From Trichomonas vaginalis G3 (lineage: Eukaryota; Parabasalia; Trichomonadida; Trichomonadidae): a DNA stretch of 64,000 bases. The first letter of the stretch is position 1, and each line of letters begins with the position of its first letter. Positions 32,311-43,800 of the stretch are shown in pieces. Where the stretch lies: assembly GCF_026262505.1 (NCBI RefSeq), contig NC_067208.1, positions 4,349,962 to 4,413,961 on the forward strand, given 5' to 3'. Both the position numbers and the translations under genes were made by a program. The notes beneath the pieces were generated by a model. That model made no database searches and was not told the origin of the DNA. It was given only the letters and a program-made list of their open reading frames with translations.

Positions 32311-32371
32311 CAGAAGGAAGTTCTTTTCGAACAACTCATTTGGAGTCTGTTTTGGAAAGAACTTCTTTCTG
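32311..32371. repeat. Hairpin with 18-bp arms
   Basis: CAGAAGGAAGTTCTTTTC pairs with GGAAAGAACTTCTTTCTG with two mismatches, and partial pairing continues inward. It lies inside a short minus-strand open frame (32,149-32,418) that has no other support. Confidence 0.55.
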
Positions 32372-32568
32372 TCCGACTTAATTTCATAGTTCCTGATCAA
32401 CCAAAAGACAGAAACCACACACTATCTACTTAGGAAAGGAGTTCTTTCTAAATCTTCCTTAAATTGAGATTTTACGAGAGATAACCCTTCTATTGCACTT
32501 AAAAATGAACATTTTGATATCTTTAGTATCACACATGGTCATATATAGTATTTCATCTACATGAATAC

Positions 32569-32617
32569 ATTCATCTTTCGAAGTCTCTCATTAAATGGGA
32601 GGCTTCGAAAGATGAAT
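32569..32617. ncRNA. Candidate structured RNA hairpin, 23-bp arms
   Basis: Arms 32,569-32,591 and 32,595-32,617 pair over their whole length around a 3-base TAA loop. The only two non-Watson-Crick positions are G-T in DNA, which are G-U pairs in a plus-strand RNA. That pattern fits a transcribed hairpin, but no promoter is proven and a palindromic transposon remnant is equally possible. Confidence 0.35.
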
Positions 32618-33420
32618 CGTTTTATTCATACAACTTTAAATCTCGAACACATTTAGAGAGTGAGTATATCATTTTATTCTGTTTTGAGTTTATTCTGATT
32701 CAAAATTGCAGTGAAAACAGAAGTTCACACATCATATCTGAATGTGAGCTCATCTATACTTATACGATCTCAATACCTCCACTCTAAGCATAAGAGGTGA
32801 AGTTATATAAAAATTATCAGATGCGTTGAAGTCTCAAAAGTATTGCCTGAATGCTTGTTTCATATTTGTCCAAGTAGTTTCAATGAATAAATGTATTGTT
32901 TTATATAATTTCGATTTATTTTTAGAAAATATTCAATATAACCTTTATTGTGTTATTTACATCTCATAAATTCTCTGTCTAAATCATATAAAAGCGCGTT
33001 TTACCCCTATGAATCAAGAAATTCATTCAATATTCATGGTATATTTATTAAATTTATACGATTTACTAATAATCAATATTATATCCTCATAAATAGCAAT
33101 ATATTTTGGTAATCTATGATAATCATATACAATATTTGAAATCAAATTTTCATTAGTTTAGGTTCCTTGTTAATAGTAAACCATTATATTTATTACTAAT
33201 AATAAAATCTATGTGTCGTATTGAAATTCAATAAAATTACTTATTCGGTCCAAAAAAACAAATTAGATAAAATTTTTCTTTTTTTATGTAATTTTTGTTT
33301 TTCATTTTTCTCAAGATCCTAAGTTATGTTCTAACTTTTGACATCATATCCTATCATGCTAGGCTATATATTATAGCATATCCAAAAGGCAAGGAAATCT
33401 ATCAGAGAAGCCTTTTTGAC

Positions 33421-33441
33421 CTATCGTTGCCCTACCTCTTT
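33421..33441 (-). repeat. 21-bp inverted repeat, right copy
   Basis: Exact reverse complement of 30,037-30,057. Together they could bound a 3.4-kb decayed element, but no other terminal similarity was seen. Confidence 0.55.
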
Positions 33442-34805
33442 AACCAATCATCCGAAAATCTATTAAATTATTATTCGCTAACAAAAAGGTAGATTTGCTG
33501 ATAAGATATGAAATTTATTCTCAAAATTCACAGAAATTTCGTAAAATCTTGTTTCTAAAAGATTGAATATAACAGCAGTATAATGAAAAATAACTTGCTT
33601 TTTAAAATTTCGTTTACTATTCAATAATTTGTTATCAATACTTTCTTCTGCTTTGAATTTTAAAGTTTTCAAGTGTACCAAATAAATAGGAACATATGAT
33701 AGATATTAATAGATAAATTTAAACGTCTAAATTTATCCAAAATTCAATATTTGAGTAATCTGAGAAATAAATTTTACGTTTACGTTAACAGGAATAGATA
33801 ATTCACTCTGTTTATCTGTTATATTGAAAGTTTTTACAAACAATTCAGTTTATAATTTATAATTTTCAAAGATTTCATAAAACATATATATTTCAATGCT
33901 TTTCAGCTTTCAAATATTACTCTTTCAATTAAACATATCCAACTATATTACTGGAATATGACAAATGAGATATGGAACATGCATTTCAGTAATTAATGAA
34001 GATTTGTTATGTTCATAAAGAATCAATCTTTTGGGTCATATTCTCCATAAACATTCAAACAGTAGAATATTATACGCTACTGCTTATTTATATATTTAAG
34101 ACAGAAAACTGTCCATTAGTAAAGTTCAAATTCATGAATAAATCATATGAATTTAATACAATCAAGGCCTACATAAAAATAATTCATTATACAAAACATT
34201 GTATTTCAAGCTTTCATTTGGAATATCAAATTAACAAAAAAGTTTTTGAAATGCAGCTTCTTTCAAAATATCTTTCCATCTAGTATTTTAATATTTATAT
34301 CAACCAAGTGAAAACTCAAAATTAATTTAAATTTTGTTTATTCGAGCTACTTATAAGGTTTTAATATCATGGTTCATTGGTAAAAGATTGCAGCATATTT
34401 AAATATATGGAATATAATCTAGCATTGAGATTGAAGAGAAAAATCATATCAATTCTTCATTTCTGATATCATCTAAAGCAAAGCAAGTACAAAATTTATC
34501 ATCCACATTTGAAGGATATGAAATGTTCACAATCAAAATTTCGAATAATGCTTTCCGAAACATAGGCAACATTAAATTTTTGAAGAAGATGAGTTTATTA
34601 ATATAGATTTATTAGAATATATTTTAAGCAGTTAAAAAAATTGAGCGCCTTTGAAAAATTAAGAGCCCTTCAATTTGTGAAATGAACAAAAGCGCAAAAA
34701 AATTTAAGAAAAATACACTTCATACATTTACAATAGAAAAATCAGCAAAATTCAAGGATGATTGAAGTTAAGTTAAATTTGGCAAACGTGTCAAATTGAT
34801 CATAA

Positions 34806-35000
34806 ATGGCAAAAGGCTCTGGTTCAGGTACTGCTGTTGTTGCAACAACAACATCTATTGGTGGCGGTATGTTCTCAACAGGTAAGAAGGCTAAACAGCA
34901 TGTTGACATCGATTGCACTCCAGAGGCTGCACTTTTTGTTACTGCAGGTCTTATTGGCATAACACTCTTACTTCATCTTTTATCCCGCCTCTTGAAATAA
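34806..35000 (+). CDS. SEC61B: Sec61 beta subunit of the ER translocon
   Basis: 64 residues, the normal size for a compact Sec61 beta/Sbh1. A Ser/Gly/Thr-rich cytosolic N-terminus is followed by the conserved G-G-M-F-S-T-G segment, D-C-T-P-E-A-A, and one C-terminal tail-anchor helix (A-L-F-V-T-A-G-L-I-G-I-T-L-L-L-H-L) ending in basic residues. Sec61 beta is a small tail-anchored partner of the Sec61 channel. The antisense open frame over the same bases is a shadow. Confidence 0.82.
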   Translation: MAKGSGSGTAVVATTTSIGGGMFSTGKKAKQHVDIDCTPEAALFVTAGLIGITLLLHLLSRLLK

Positions 35001-35295
35001 AGATACATGCAAGAAATTTCAAGAAAATGCGTCTTCGATTATCCCAATACTTTCCATGAAGGCCAGATACTAATTCTTTTATTAAATAAAGGATATTGTT
35101 AATAATAATACTAGTAATGGCTTGTTGTTAGCCAATTTTTTTATAAATTATTTTGTCACGATAATTGCAGCAAATACAAAATTGATTAATCTAATCAGCT
35201 TTCTTAGATAAATAATGTATGATAATGCAACCAGTTAGATTTAAAAAATGCTCTAATTTTTTTTATAATTATTTTTTAAGATAAATACAAACAAA

Positions 35296-35991
35296 TTAAA
35301 GGGGATCTGGTGGTATAAGCGATTGGGCTTCAGCATCAGATTGAATATCTTCACTAGTATCGGATTCATCATCCGGGCTTGCGCAACAATCTAAACCAAA
35401 CCAATACTGCCCAACTATGGAAGTTCTTGTAATCTTTGGATATGTTTCAGTAAGTCCGAGGATCATAAAAACAATTGCAGGTATTCCAACAATTGTAGAA
35501 ATCAGCATATAAACCGAACGAATAAGCATATCAAATCTTCCAATAAGAGCACCAAACATAAATGAGATCGCAATAATAAGTGGAACTGATGACCAGTACA
35601 TAAATAGAAAACCTTCGTTATGTGCAGCGAGTTGACTTTGAGTTAAACATTCTAATTCAACAACAGTATCGTTTTTTACACCCATTTCTTCAAGTGTACT
35701 GTCTTCATAAAGAATGTTATTATATTTTAAAAGAAATTTATGCTGCCTGCACTCACGAGGAAGAAATTTATTAAGCTCGTTTATTAGTTGCTTTGCTGTT
35801 TTGGTAATTTCTTGATCTGTAAGTAATCTTTGGCCAACGGCGTAAGTACCACTTTTATATGGATTTGGAATTGAGTATGAAATGATAAATCTTCGCTTTG
35901 TAGCAGAATATTGACTAAGAGTCAATTCATGTGGTGGTGGTAAAGTCATGTTTTGAAGGATTGTAGCATCATAAGCTGGTTTTCTATGCAT
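35296..35991 (-). CDS. Membrane-anchored ubiquitin-like protein
   Basis: 231 residues. Residues about 33-118 form a ubiquitin-like fold (R-R-F-I-I-S-Y-S at the start, then L-L-K-Y-N-N-I-L-Y-E-D-S-T-L-E-E-M-G-V-K as in ubiquitin's last strands). Two hydrophobic helices follow (about 130-150 and 158-180), then a cytosolic acidic tail. The plan resembles TMUB-type proteins and other ER-membrane Ubl proteins involved in degradation. There is no C-terminal Gly-Gly, so it is not a conjugated modifier. The gene ends about 150 bases before the Maverick left end on the outer side, which means its promoter separates it from the insertion. Confidence 0.75.
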   Translation of the reverse strand: MHRKPAYDATILQNMTLPPPHELTLSQYSATKRRFIISYSIPNPYKSGTYAVGQRLLTDQEITKTAKQLINELNKFLPRECRQHKFLLKYNNILYEDSTLEEMGVKNDTVVELECLTQSQLAAHNEGFLFMYWSSVPLIIAISFMFGALIGRFDMLIRSVYMLISTIVGIPAIVFMILGLTETYPKITRTSIVGQYWFGLDCCASPDDESDTSEDIQSDAEAQSLIPPDPL

Positions 35992-36013
35992 TTTTGAATT
36001 TTTTTTTGAGAAA

Positions 36014-36042
36014 GGGACAGACTAGCCCATTGTCACTTTTTA
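36014..36042 (-). promoter_or_regulatory. AAAAAGTGACAATGGGC box before the Ubl gene
   Basis: On the minus strand: AAAAAGTGACAATGGGCTAG followed by TCTGTCCC, ending 22 bases before the ATG. A near copy is at 62,543-62,571. The first 13 bases equal the box before the surface-protein array genes. Confidence 0.6.
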
Positions 36043-36160
36043 ATTTAGCAAATGAACGCTTATGGAGTGGAGTTTTTGGGTAAATCTGATTTGCTTATAA
36101 ATGAAATAAAATCAAAAGAAACCATATTGGCATTATATTAAAAAAAAAAAAAAAAAAAAA

Positions 36161-37203
36161 GGTAGTGGGGCTTCCAGGCACTTCGTGCCTTCTAGCCCTG
36201 AAGATGTTTAGTATAAATGAAGTTTTTATTCGGAGGGCTTCCAGGCGCGTTGCGCCCTCTAGCCCACATAAATGAAGTTTTTATTCGGAGGTCTTCCAGG
36301 AGCTTTTCACAAATTATATATGTTTTCATGTTTTGTCAAGACTTCTTCGTAAATGTTTTGTCAAGACTTCTTCGTAAATGTTTTGTCAAGACTTCTTCGT
36401 AAAATCAGACAAAAATATATTTTAGGGTAGAAGGGTATATCTAACCTCTTTTCTAACCTCTTTTCTACCCTCTTGAATTTTCATGAAATTTACACCAAAA
36501 ATATATTTAGGGTAGAAGGGTATATCTAACCTCTTTTCTAACCTCTTGAATTTTCATGAAATTTACACCAAAAATATATTTTAGGGTAAAGGGTATATCT
36601 AACCTCTTTTCTAACCTCTTTTCTACCCTCTTGAATTTTCATGAAATTTACACCAAAAATATATTTTAGGGTAGAAGGGTATATCTAACCTCTTTTCTAA
36701 CCTCTTTTCTACCCTCTTGAATTTTCATGAAATTTACACCAAAAATATACTACTAGGGTCATTTACGAAGAAATCTCAACAAAGTCTTTACGATGAAGTC
36801 TTGACAAAGTCTTTACGAAGAAGTCTTAACAAAGTCTTTACGAAGAAGTCTTAACAAAGTCTTTACGAAGAAATTCATGAAAATTCAAGAGGGTAGAAAA
36901 GAGGTTAGAAAAGAGGTTAGATATACCCTTCTACCCTAAAATATATTTTTGGGTCATTTACACTCATTTACGAAGAAATCTCAACAAAGTCTTTACGAAG
37001 AAGTCTTAACAAAGTCTTTACGAAGAAGTCTCAACAAAGTCTTTACGAAGAAATTCATGAAAATTCAAGAGGGTAGAAATGAGGTTAGAAAAGAGGTTAG
37101 ATATACCCTTCTACCCTAAAATATATTTTTGGGTCATTTACACTCATTTACGAAGAAATCTCAACAAAGTCTTTACGAAGAAGTCACAATAAAACATCTG
37201 TCA
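36161..37203 (+). repeat. Left terminal inverted repeat of the Maverick
   Basis: It starts GGTAGTGGGGCTTCC and ends at ACATCTGTCA. It contains two GC-rich hairpin modules (36,176-36,270), then repeated segments TTTTAGGGTAGAAGGGTATA...TTCATGAAATTTACACC (four copies, 36,411-36,745), and then CGAAGAAGTCTT...AAAGTCTTTA repeats. Short open frames within it are not thought to be genes. Confidence 0.9.
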
Positions 37204-37226
37204 AAACCGTTTTTACTTCACTTAAA

Positions 37227-40200
37227 ATGCCACGTAAGCTACGTAAGAATATACGTAAGAGAAGAGAGCATTGAAACATCCAATAGTAAAACTAACACCA
37301 CAACAACAGTTGCAACAACAAATTATGAATGACCCCACTATGTTGCAACAAATGTCAAGCAACCCTATGCTTTTAAACCGAGTTATTGGTGCACAGAGTG
37401 GAGGTTTAAGAGCGGCACTTTTAGCGAAAATGGCAGGCTATGGTGGAGCTGCAGACGGAACAGCATATAACCCTCAAAGTCAAATGAATTTGAGTTCACT
37501 CAAAAATCAAATAACAGATGTCAAAAAGTCAAACATAGACATACAGAAGCAAATAAGTGAAAACGAAAAGAAACTAGAATATGACAGACACACAAAGAAA
37601 CTCAATGAGTTAAACGTAGAGAAAAAGAAGAAGAAAACAACTGAAAGAACTAAGTACAGAGGAATATGCAAAAAAAGTGTCAGAAAAAGCAGCAGAAGTA
37701 GCAAAAATGGAACAAGATGTTGTAAAATTTGAAAAACCATACTACTCAATATAAAGTACTGAAAGATGAAGAGATAAAACAAAAAGCCCTGAAGACATAT
37801 ATGGATAGCGATGAGTATAAAAAAGAAGTTGAAGCAAATGTAAAGGCAGAAAAACTTTTACAGTTGCAAAACCAAACCGTACAGTATGAAAACTTAGCAC
37901 AAGAAAGTAAAAATAACGACGCAGCCATGCAAAAGGCAATGAAAAGCGCAGAATATATAAAAGCTAATAATGACTGGTTAGATGCCCAAGCCAACGCTAA
38001 AGCAGCCCAGCTTATAGGGTCAATAAGGACAAAAATACAAGCGGATGAAGACAGTTCAAATGAACTTTAACAAATGCTGACTTTAAGAACGCTTTCGAAG
38101 CTCTTCATAGTAAGGTGAAACAATGAACGACTTCTCATCTGGAAAGAAACTGAAGTCTGAAGGTTTCGACAAAGAGTTAAGAGAAGTAGCACAAAATATG
38201 ACGAAAATAACAGATGCAGCAACGAGACAGGCAGTTCAAAGTGCCTATGACGCCGTTAGAGCAACTGTTGTGGAAAGTCAAGAAAAAGAGTTACAACAGA
38301 CCAAAACAGACCTAGTAAATGCTTTCTTAAGAACGAAAAGTCAGGTAGGACATTACGCTGCAGATGGAACATATGTGCCAGCTGGTGGAACTTATATACC
38401 ACCAAACCCTCCAAGAGAAGCACCTGCACCAGGACTACCTAGAACATTTACATCGTCACATGGACACAGACACAGGCATGCACCAAAACCAACACAACAA
38501 CCAACACAACAACCAACACAACAACCAGCACAACAACCACCTCCACAACCAGCACAACAACCAACAGTTCAAAACCCTGCACAACAACAACCACAAACAG
38601 AGCAAGGACATAAAAGAAGTAGAGAACAAGGAAACCAAGAATTCTTAAAAATGCTTAAAGAAGAGTGTGGTTTCCCAGATACTGTTGACTTTAGTGACAG
38701 ATATAAAGAAGCTATTGGAAAGTTCAAGGATGGAAATACTGACCCGAACCTATTTAGCTTTATGGCTCAGCACCAAAACGGATATAATCTCAAACCTGGA
38801 AAATACAAGCTCGCTAAGGGATATGATTTAATAGCATATCATCCAAATGACATGGATGAATTTACTCCGAGATATTTGATGTCAGAGCTAAATGACAATT
38901 CAACTTTCGTCATGAAACGCGTAAAAAATAGAGACGGAACGAAAGAACAAAAGCTTATGAATGCGGATGACGTAGATAGGGAAATTGTTAAAAACGGTCT
39001 CGGAATATATGAAATGCAGCAGATGAGGTACAAGAAACTCCACAGGAAGAACTAGTTCAGATACAACCAGACATGGAAGAAATAGTTCAGCAACAACAGC
39101 TAGAAGAGCCTGAAGGAAACGAACAAGTCCCTCCTTTGGAAACTAACTTCACAGAACTAGATGACGATTTGGAACAGCCGAAAAATCTTGACCCTCAACA
39201 AGAGCATGAGGTGAATATGGAATCTTTCCAAGAGTCTAAGAAAGATTCGGCTGACATAGTAGAAGAATATCGAAAAATGTTTGCCGACATACAAAAGACT
39301 CCAACACCAGATGAAAATTCAGCATAGAATGGAAGAACTGAAAAAAAATGTACACAAATACAACAACCCTTTTTACTTACGAGCATTTAACGTTCAATCT
39401 TCGGATGAACTCGGTGAAAATAAAAGTTAAATTTCAAGAAAACATATAGAAATGAAACATTGTTTAAAGTTCATTCAGAACCTAACCAAGATGGAACAAA
39501 CCTACTTTTGTTTGCAGACGAATGGAACTACAATGAGATGGGGTCATAAAGCTAACCCGGAAGGTGGTTCATAAACTTACAACCACAATTCCAAGAAGTT
39601 GTAGACGCAATGGAAGTGAATGGTGAACCAGATATAGCTGGTATTTTAAGCGCGGCTTTAATGCCATTGAAAGATATGAAAGATGCAGATATTTTGAACC
39701 AGTATGAAATGAACATGGCTGATGGAAATATAACACCTGACGTTCTAGAACATTTATCTCAAAGAACTACACAGAACCATAAAGATGGTATATTTGGTGA
39801 AGAGTTTAGAAAGAAAGTTAGGGAGATAGAAGGAAGAGAACCTATTGTACATGACCTTGCAAACGAAAGTTTGCAAAATGTCATAAAAACTTACTTTGCA
39901 GACAATGAACCGAGAAGGGATGAATATTTAAGAAAACTCAATGGACAGTACCAAATGAAATGTTAGTATTGAAAAACATGTTCCTTGACAAAATAAAACC
40001 AACTACAGAAATAAACGACGCAAGACTGAAAGATTGGGTAGAAGCTTTCCCATTCACAAAAGATATAGTTGGTAACATGGAAAGAAAACCAGAATGGCTA
40101 CAAAAACATATATTTGGAAACGAGCTTATTCCATATGGACAGGCACTGTTTGAAGAGCTTGAACCGGAAAACTCAGGACAGAGTCATGCAAACAATAAGC

Positions 40201-40431
40201 GAAGACTCAAATACAGACTATGACAAACTCTTTTCTAGGATATAGGTTACCTGAGATGGGCGACCAGAGCCAAAGGCAAAAAGGACATGGGAAATTTGCA
40301 ACATACTAGATGAACATAATGCAAAGATGCAACAACTTCAAGCAGAGGGCAATGAAGGAAAAAGAAGAGTTAAAAACTCAGTCAGGAAGAAAGTAAAGCT
40401 TGGTCCACGTGGGTTCTATTATGACATATAA
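37227..40431 (+). pseudogene. Very large Q/P-rich Maverick protein, many frameshifts
   Basis: Starts MPRKLRKNIRKR. Successive open pieces follow one another in different frames (37,271-37,732; 37,729-38,070; 38,123-39,055; 39,073-39,327; 39,610-39,966; 39,960-40,223) and end G-P-R-G-F-Y-Y-D-I at 40,431. Eight or more frame changes are needed, so one gene of about 1,060 residues or two or three genes are both possible. The piece at 38,123 has long coiled regions, a P-T-Q-Q/P-A-Q-Q repeat (about residues 120-160) and a compact C-terminal part. Nothing was recognised. It lies between the terminal repeat and the capsid gene, so a structural or scaffold role is a guess. Confidence 0.6.
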
Positions 40432-40447
40432 ATCCAACTATTCTATA

Positions 40448-40463
40448 TTTTTACTCATATGAA
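40448..40463 (+). promoter_or_regulatory. TTTTTACTCATATGAA start-proximal box
   Basis: Directly before the capsid ATG. It is similar to TTTTTACTGAGATGAA before the genes starting at 55,031 and 55,206 (minus). Confidence 0.5.
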
Positions 40464-42074
40464 ATGTACGCCGCTCAGAATATAACGCCAACAGTTTTGG
40501 ATGCCATGAACGGAAATGTTTCCGAATGGTATAACGAATGCGACAATGCCATTAGAAGGTCAGAAATAGTTCCTGGAACTTACGAATATACAACTGCTGT
40601 TTCTTATGGAAACGTAGGTGAGTTTGGAGAAGGTTCTTCAACAACAGTAGATATTGCTTGCGACAGGTTTCATATAATTTCTATTGACAACTCATTCTTA
40701 TACGTGGAACAAGACATTGAAATAAAACCTTCTGCCAAGTTGTCTGACAAGAAAGGTTGCAATGGAATTTTCTATGTCGGATACCAATATGCTCCAGAAG
40801 TTTTCATGGGATATAAGATATATTCTAACTCTGACTTAGTTCAAACAGTAACCTGGGCAAACTATGAATGGTTCGCTTTGAGAAACTCAGTACAACCACA
40901 AGCTAGAGAACAAACAGACCAGTATGCAACTATTGAGAAAATAAGAAGACTTGACCCTAACGTTCCAGGAGTTTATGTTAACCTTTCTGGACAAACTGCA
41001 GCAGCAGTAACCAAAGTAAAACTGAAACTTAGAGTTCCTTTGTCATCTTTCCTCATCTTCAGGTTTTTAAGATACTTGCCAAACTGGGCAGGAAAAATTT
41101 CTATCGAACTTACTCCAAGCAAAAATAACTTTAGTCATTGCACCAACACAAGACCCATTCACTCTTACAGAAGTAGTGGGAACAAATAAAATGTCATTCG
41201 CCGACTTTTGCAAAAACAAAGTTGACTTAGACTTTGGTTTCTCAAACCTCAACACTGAAGTAAACTATTATTTCAATGCTGCTGGAGATGCTTGGGACCC
41301 AGTTAAGTTCACATGCGAAAAATTTGAATGCAAGAGAATAGAAAGCAGACTTGCAGTCTATATGTTGGACCCAGATATTTCAAATGCTTTAGCTGCCAAA
41401 TATATTGCAGTTCCACTTATGGTTCCCTATACACCAAATATCTGTCAAAGACTTTTGCAGGTGAAGTTGGAAACCAAAGTGCTGACCCAGGTGCAAGAAC
41501 AGATATTGCCTTAACAACTGCAATGAACATGCAGATACTATGTTTGTACTGTTCAGACGAACTATAAATGACTATTCTTGTTTCTACAACCCGGTATTAA
41601 ATATCATATAAACATAGATGGCAAATACTATCCAAGAGAAGAATATTCTACAGTTGAGGATATGAGGTCATACAACTTGACATTAGATGCTATGAACTTT
41701 AACAACAACTTCACAACAACCATTAACCCTGAAATGCAAAGTTCTATTATGCCATATGTGAAAGTATGGACTCATACAGGAGGTCAAAAAACTCAATATA
41801 CAAATGGAGACCGTTCAAACTTTTGGCTTGGCATTCCATTTTGCTGACTCAGAAGACTTTATGGGTGGTATTTTCAACTGTTGGTACTGTACAAATACAA
41901 TATACTGGTGACAGAGACGGTCCAGATGAATTGAAAGCAAAGAAGTTTACAAAACCAATAGCACTTTTCACGGAAGATGCTCTTTTGAAGATTCGTTCGA
42001 TGAAACCTGCTGGGGCTCCTCAGATTGGTATAACGACAGCTTCCATCGAGCAGATTTTGGCAGCAGGTCAGTAA
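40464..42074 (+). pseudogene. Major capsid protein candidate (double jelly roll), frameshifted
   Basis: Open pieces: 40,464-41,189 (N-terminal), 41,176-41,514, 41,578-41,847 and 41,766-42,074. Together they give about 535 residues, the usual size for Polinton capsid proteins. Support comes from position (after the terminal gene, before the penton-like gene), length, the beta-rich and aromatic character, features such as I-D-G-K-Y-Y-P-R-E and N-L-T-L-D-A-M-N-F-N-N-N, and the C-terminal segment ending I-L-A-A-G-Q. Polinton capsid proteins form pseudo-hexagonal trimers of icosahedral virions. Three or four frame changes at about 41,100-41,170, 41,450-41,600 and 41,770-41,850 make it non-functional as read. 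The fold call needs a profile search. Confidence 0.68.
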
Positions 42075-42387
42075 GTTGTTCTTGAACTGACTTCTCTCCG
42101 TCAAATATTGACAGTACGCCAGTTTTGACATAAAATTGTATTAAAAACTTTCCTTTAGAAATATCGGTCAGTTTTGTTGTTATATTTTTGTCTGCTTCAA
42201 GAACTTTCACCATCTCGGTTATACCAACTTTCTTTGCTTTATGAAAATATTTTGGTTCAGCAAAGACTGCTATTCTATAACATTTTCCATTGTTTGTGTA
42301 AAGAACTATTCTGTCAATGTATTTGTATTGTTTGTGTGTGTAAACTTTGTTCTGCTTCAATTCGAAGAGATACTCAAATACGTCCAT
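41968..42387 (-). CDS. Maverick protein of about 139 residues, unknown
   Basis: Starts MDVFEYLFELKQ. It is mixed alpha/beta with a basic middle, and no domain was recognised. The last 35 residues overlap the capsid 3' end in antisense, so the real stop may lie earlier if a base is missing. It is divergent from the next gene with only 17 bases between the two starts (TTTTATTCTAAGTAAA), forming a shared bidirectional start region. Confidence 0.6.
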   Translation of the reverse strand: MDVFEYLFELKQNKVYTHKQYKYIDRIVLYTNNGKCYRIAVFAEPKYFHKAKKVGITEMVKVLEADKNITTKLTDISKGKFLIQFYVKTGVLSIFDGEKSVQEQLTDLLPKSARWKLSLYQSEEPQQVSSNESSKEHLP

Positions 42388-42404
42388 CTTTTATTCTAAG
42401 TAAA

Positions 42405-42985
42405 ATGTCATTTCCGAAAAATAGAAGCGTAAGTGTTTCAAAAGGTTTAATGGCGGTGGCAATGTGAAGTTAAATTCACCAACTCAAACAAACAGTCAAA
42501 GTGTTGTTGTCAATGTCAAAGAAAGAGATGTTGAAGTGGGGAAACCATACGAAGACGAAGATGGTATAACAATAGTTCCTGTAAAAGAACAACCAACATA
42601 TCCTGAAGGTTAGCAGAGACTTAAGTTCTGTTGCAGATATTCGAAACGACTACATGCAACTGAAAGATAAGCTTAAAACTCAGGAGAAGATTTGTCAAGC
42701 TTTGGTATAATGTTAAACTTGGTCGAACACAACCCTGTAAAAGTGAACTCATATGTCATCGCACCTCATGAAATTTTGAAAGAACTATTGAAACTTTTGA
42801 CAGAGGCAGACGATATAAACATCAAAGAAATAGAACCCGACATTGCTTGCTGTGGTGTTTCATATAATGTCATTGACAAGATATACGTTATGAAAGGAGG
42901 TGAAACGTTGAACTTAAAATATAGTTTCCCAGACGTTATAAAAATATTTGACGACCACAACATTTCATTAAAATTTAGTTGCTAA
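42405..42985 (+). pseudogene. Maverick protein of about 190 residues, frameshifted, unknown
   Basis: Starts MSFPKNRSVSVSKG. Pieces in different frames: a basic start, V-V-V-N-V-K-E-R-D-V-E-V-G-K-P-Y, an acidic stretch (E-D-E-D-G-I-T), a helical piece, and the C-terminal part to N-I-S-L-K-F-S-C at 42,985. At least three frame changes. No family recognised. Confidence 0.5.
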
Positions 42986-42989
42986 GTAA

Positions 42990-43786
42990 ATGGCAGAAGA
43001 CATAGTGGTTTATACTATTACGACTAAAAACCCTGAGTCATATAATTCTATAACAACAAACTTACAAAGTCCTCAAGGACGATATTGTAAACTAACCTTA
43101 AACACAATGACGACTAAGCCTGTTTTGCTCTTTTGACACCAGAAGACTTTGTTGTTGTGAATGGTAAAAAATACTTCTTTGAAGATACTTACTCAGATAT
43201 ACCACCAACAGGTTTTGTTGACTTATTTAATACTTTAAGGACGGATGTAACATGTGCTGCAACTAGAGCAGGTTTCATTATGTTTGGATGTCCGACTGAG
43301 TTTAGTATAAACGATATGAGCTATAATACAAAACTTATATCTGGTTTTTACTACCAAACAGTTTCCTATAACAGGAAAAGGTGTCATACAAGGTCTATCT
43401 ATTCCATTGACTTTAATACACCTATTTTATATATTGTTTCAAACTTAGGTTCAAAGTGCTATTCGAATGTCGACAGAAACTACTATGACCAAAAGATACT
43501 TATGCGTATAAACAACACTTTCTCTGCTGGTTTGCCTATTGTTCATTCGAATGCAGAATTTTCAACCTTAGTGAACTCAAACACTTTGGCAAGTATAACG
43601 TTGACATTAGTTGACGCAAACTTTGTTCCTGTAAAACTTTTATGTCCTATGTATTTGTCAATGACGGCAGAAAGTTTCGAATTGGAAGATGCAACTGGTG
43701 AAAGTATTGTACTACAAGAACAACTTCAACAACAAATAGCTCAAGAACAACAAATGCAACAAATGGAACAACAAAGTCAAGAATAA
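42990..43786 (+). pseudogene. Penton-like minor capsid protein candidate
   Basis: Starts MAEDIVVYTITTKN directly after TTGCTAAGTAA. One frame change near 43,125 leads into a 217-residue piece ending in a Q-rich tail. About 260 residues in total, beta-rich, with S-I-T-L-T-L-V-D-A-N-F-V-P-V-K-L-L near the C-terminus, as in single-jelly-roll minor capsid proteins of Polintons (strand plus 'new/other feature' loop). It lies just behind the capsid gene region, as expected for a penton protein. The Q-rich tail is unusual. Confidence 0.55.
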
Positions 43787-43800
43787 AAAAAATATTTTTT

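Larger units (their letters stand above)
29872..34805. other. Long AT-rich region without a convincing gene
   Basis: About 4.9 kb. Open frames are short and lack recognisable motifs. It holds a pair of inverted 21-bp repeats (30,037 and 33,421), hairpins at 32,116, 32,311 and 32,569, and a motif at 30,320 shared with 11,484. The hairpin-rich part, 32.1-32.8 kb, could be a non-coding RNA locus or nested MITE remnants. Confidence 0.5.

Noticed and set aside
32149-32418. 89-codon minus-strand frame
   Set aside because: Contains an 18-bp-arm hairpin, has no recognisable motif and no start box.
33370-33450. Possible tRNA or snRNA-like sequence around GCCCTACCTCTT
   Set aside because: No cloverleaf or T-loop sequence could be drawn; only the 21-bp inverted repeat is solid.
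36217-36402. 61-codon frames in both terminal repeats (also 61,354-61,539)
   Set aside because: Same repeat sequence read twice; GC-rich hairpins and tandem repeats explain it.
37129-37332. MGHLHSFTKK open frame in the left terminal repeat, and the N-terminal extension of the right-end methyltransferase with the same sequence
   Set aside because: Encoded by the terminal inverted repeat; the methyltransferase copy at 6994-7827 starts at MNFTKPP without it.
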